Source: Paractinoplanes polyasparticus (GTDB taxonomy: Bacteria > Actinomycetota > Actinomycetes > Mycobacteriales > Micromonosporaceae). Taken from it: 64,000 nt of DNA. The notes below the pieces were generated by a model. It did no database searches. It saw only the letters and a program-made list of their open reading frames with translations, and had not been told where the DNA came from. Positions 62,679 through 64,000 of the stretch are shown here, piece by piece. Location: NCBI RefSeq assembly GCF_019710575.1, contig NZ_JAHWFK010000001.1, positions 1 to 64,000 of the forward strand, written 5' to 3'. Each line of letters starts with the position of its first letter. Within the stretch, counting starts at the first letter, position 1. A program made the translations under genes and the position numbers.

Positions 62679-63524
62679 ATGACGTTTTCGATCGTGGCCC
62701 GCTCGGCCGACGGCCGGGCCCTCGGAGTGGCCGTGGCCAGCAAGTTCCTGGGGGTCGGCGCGGCCGTTCCGGCCGCGCTGGCCGATGTCGGCGCGGTCGC
62801 GACCCAGTCGTACGCGAACCTGGCCTACCGCCCGCAGGCGCTCGCGCTGCTGGGCACCGGCGTGGCCGCGGCCGAGACGGTCAAGGCGCTCATCGCGGGC
62901 GATGCCGGGCCGATCGAGCACCGCCAGGTCGGCGTGGTCGGCCCGGAAGGACCGGGCGCCACGTTCACCGGCAAGGAGTGCCACGACTGGGCCGGCGGCG
63001 CCGCCGGCGCCGACTACGCGATCCAGGGCAACATGCTGGCCGGACCGGCGGTGGTCGGCGACATGGAGGCGGCCTGGCTGAGCGGGGACGCCGCCCAGCC
63101 GCTGCCCTACCGCCTGCTCGAGGCGCTCACCGCAGGCGATCTGGCCGGCGGCGACCGGCGCGGCCGGCAGAGCGCGGCGCTGCTGGTCGTGTCGAAGGGC
63201 CGCGGCTACGGCGGCACCAGCGACGTGTGGGCCGACCTGCGCGTCGACGACCACACCGGCCCGGTGGCCGAGCTGGCCCGGCTGCTCGCCATGCACAGCC
63301 TCTACTTCGAGTTCCCCGACCCGGCGACACTGCTGCCGCTGACCGGAGCCCTCGCCGACGAGGTGGCGGAACGGCTGGTCGAGGCCGGCCACGTCGGACC
63401 CGACCTCGACGACTCGCTGGCCTCGTGGGCCGGCATCGAAAACCTCGAGATGCGCATCGTACCCGGCCACATCGACCCCCTGGTGCTGAAGCACCTCAGG
63501 TCCGGCGGCGCCCTCCACGAGTAG
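62679..63524 (+). CDS. DUF1028 family protein (Ntn-hydrolase-like)
   Basis: A 281-residue DUF1028 protein beginning TFSIVARSADGRALGVAVASKFLGVG and containing GAVATQSYANLAYRPQAL, HDWAGGAAGADYAIQGNML and RGYGGTSDVWADLRVDDH. Family members are predicted Ntn-type hydrolases. Monocistronic. Confidence 0.92.
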   Translation: MTFSIVARSADGRALGVAVASKFLGVGAAVPAALADVGAVATQSYANLAYRPQALALLGTGVAAAETVKALIAGDAGPIEHRQVGVVGPEGPGATFTGKECHDWAGGAAGADYAIQGNMLAGPAVVGDMEAAWLSGDAAQPLPYRLLEALTAGDLAGGDRRGRQSAALLVVSKGRGYGGTSDVWADLRVDDHTGPVAELARLLAMHSLYFEFPDPATLLPLTGALADEVAERLVEAGHVGPDLDDSLASWAGIENLEMRIVPGHIDPLVLKHLRSGGALHE

Positions 63525-63608
63525 CCACACACCGCACCGCCACGCGGACGGCGGCGCAGGCCCGGCTCAAGCGCCGCAGCCCACACGGCCCGGGTCAGGC
63601 GGCTCGGG

Positions 63609-64000
63609 TCAGGCAGCTCGGTTTTCGAGTGACGGCGTGGTGCACAAGTCGGCGAGCGTCCGGGTGTCCGACAGAGTGGCGGCCTCGCTTACGTGGGAAG
63701 GCGTCAGGGGCGGCACGGTTACGTGGGCTATCAGTGGGTGGTGTGGCCGGCGGTCTGTCTCGCCGGGGGCGAAGAGCGTCTCGCCGAGCTTTTCGCCTGG
63801 ACGCAGGCCGGTGTAGACGATGTCGATCGGCTCCTTGGCCAGCTCGATCATGTCGCGGGCGACGTCGTCGATGCGCACCGGCTCGCCCAGCTGCAGGACC
63901 AGCGCCTCGCCGCTTCTGCCCACCGCCGCTGCCTGCAGGACCAGGGTGACCGCCTCCTCGGTCGTCATCAGGTAGCGAGTGGCCTCCGGATGGGTGACCG
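63609..64000 (-). CDS. Polysaccharide biosynthesis/nucleotide-sugar epimerase-dehydratase, C-terminal part
   Basis: The final ~130 residues of a CapD/FlaA1-like short-chain dehydrogenase; the gene continues beyond the right edge. Diagnostic segments are VTHPEATRYLMTTEEAVTLVLQA, DDVARDMIELA and YTGLRPGEKLGETLF. It would act on a UDP-sugar in surface polysaccharide or protein glycosylation pathways. Confidence 0.88.
   Translation of the reverse strand, partial: VTHPEATRYLMTTEEAVTLVLQAAAVGRSGEALVLQLGEPVRIDDVARDMIELAKEPIDIVYTGLRPGEKLGETLFAPGETDRRPHHPLIAHVTVPPLTPSHVSEAATLSDTRTLADLCTTPSLENRAA

Overview
The window is high-GC DNA with frequent GTG starts, many 4-bp ATGA/GTGA stop-start overlaps, twin-arginine-like lipoprotein signals and CBM2-linked secreted polysaccharidases. 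This points to a filamentous actinobacterium, most likely a Micromonosporaceae member such as Actinoplanes. That placement is inferred from gene content; no rRNA or tRNA gene is present to confirm it. I saw no CRISPR array, intact insertion sequence or prophage.

Layout. 1-4.4 kb: a CUT1 sugar ABC operon (binding protein and first permease, cut by the window edge) divergent from a GH3 beta-xylosidase-like enzyme. 4.4-13.8 kb: a large LuxR-type ATPase regulator, a secreted polyester (PET)-hydrolase-like enzyme, a methyltransferase, a CopC-CopD copper protein, a YibE/F membrane protein, a LacI regulator and a PolA-type 5'-3' exonuclease with a sliding-clamp tail. 13.9-17.2 kb: dispersed structured element copy 1, then a CbiMNQO-type Ni/Co ECF transporter behind a Nur-like box, then a Nudix gene. 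17.1-20.6 kb: a TIR fragment, HD, HIT, membrane and DUF2461 genes. 20.6-26.1 kb: a glucuronoxylan operon (SGNH esterase, GH115, SGNH esterase). 26.3-27.7 kb: a 44-residue two-cysteine peptide, a DsbA/FrnE oxidoreductase and a TetR regulator, all translationally coupled. 27.7-32.5 kb: two cytochromes P450 flanking a GGDEF-EAL gene interrupted by an amber codon. 32.6-36.4 kb: an immunity/toxin pair and a large TIR protein. 36.4-43.2 kb: a cellulose operon (GH74, GH48, AA10 LPMO) behind a perfect CebR-type box. 43.6-48.6 kb: UDP-glucose dehydrogenase and a second CUT1 sugar importer. 48.6-64 kb: mixed housekeeping and accessory genes, including a TIR-WD40 protein, an APC permease, a broken pectate lyase beside element copy 2, an ArsR-SRPBCC-RibD operon followed by decaying tandem copies of its own 3' end, a DUF1028 gene and the edge of a polysaccharide-biosynthesis gene.

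How it fits together. Much of the window is plant-polymer catabolism. Xylan is covered by GH3, GH115, two SGNH esterases and the edge ABC importer, with GAAA-N-TTTC-like boxes upstream of both xylan units. Cellulose/xyloglucan is covered by GH74-GH48-LPMO with a CebR box. Two CUT1 importers lack their own ATPase, as is usual when a shared MsiK-type ATPase exists elsewhere.

Most unusual observations: (1) a ~150-bp intergenic element present twice in opposite orientation, whose 16-bp hairpin is preserved through paired compensatory substitutions; (2) the 44-aa cysteine peptide, predicted leaderless with its start codon in a hairpin loop, coupled to a thiol oxidoreductase; (3) an in-frame TAG at the conserved tyrosine between intact GGDEF and EAL domains; (4) a 79-bp tandem expansion of a gene's 3' end.
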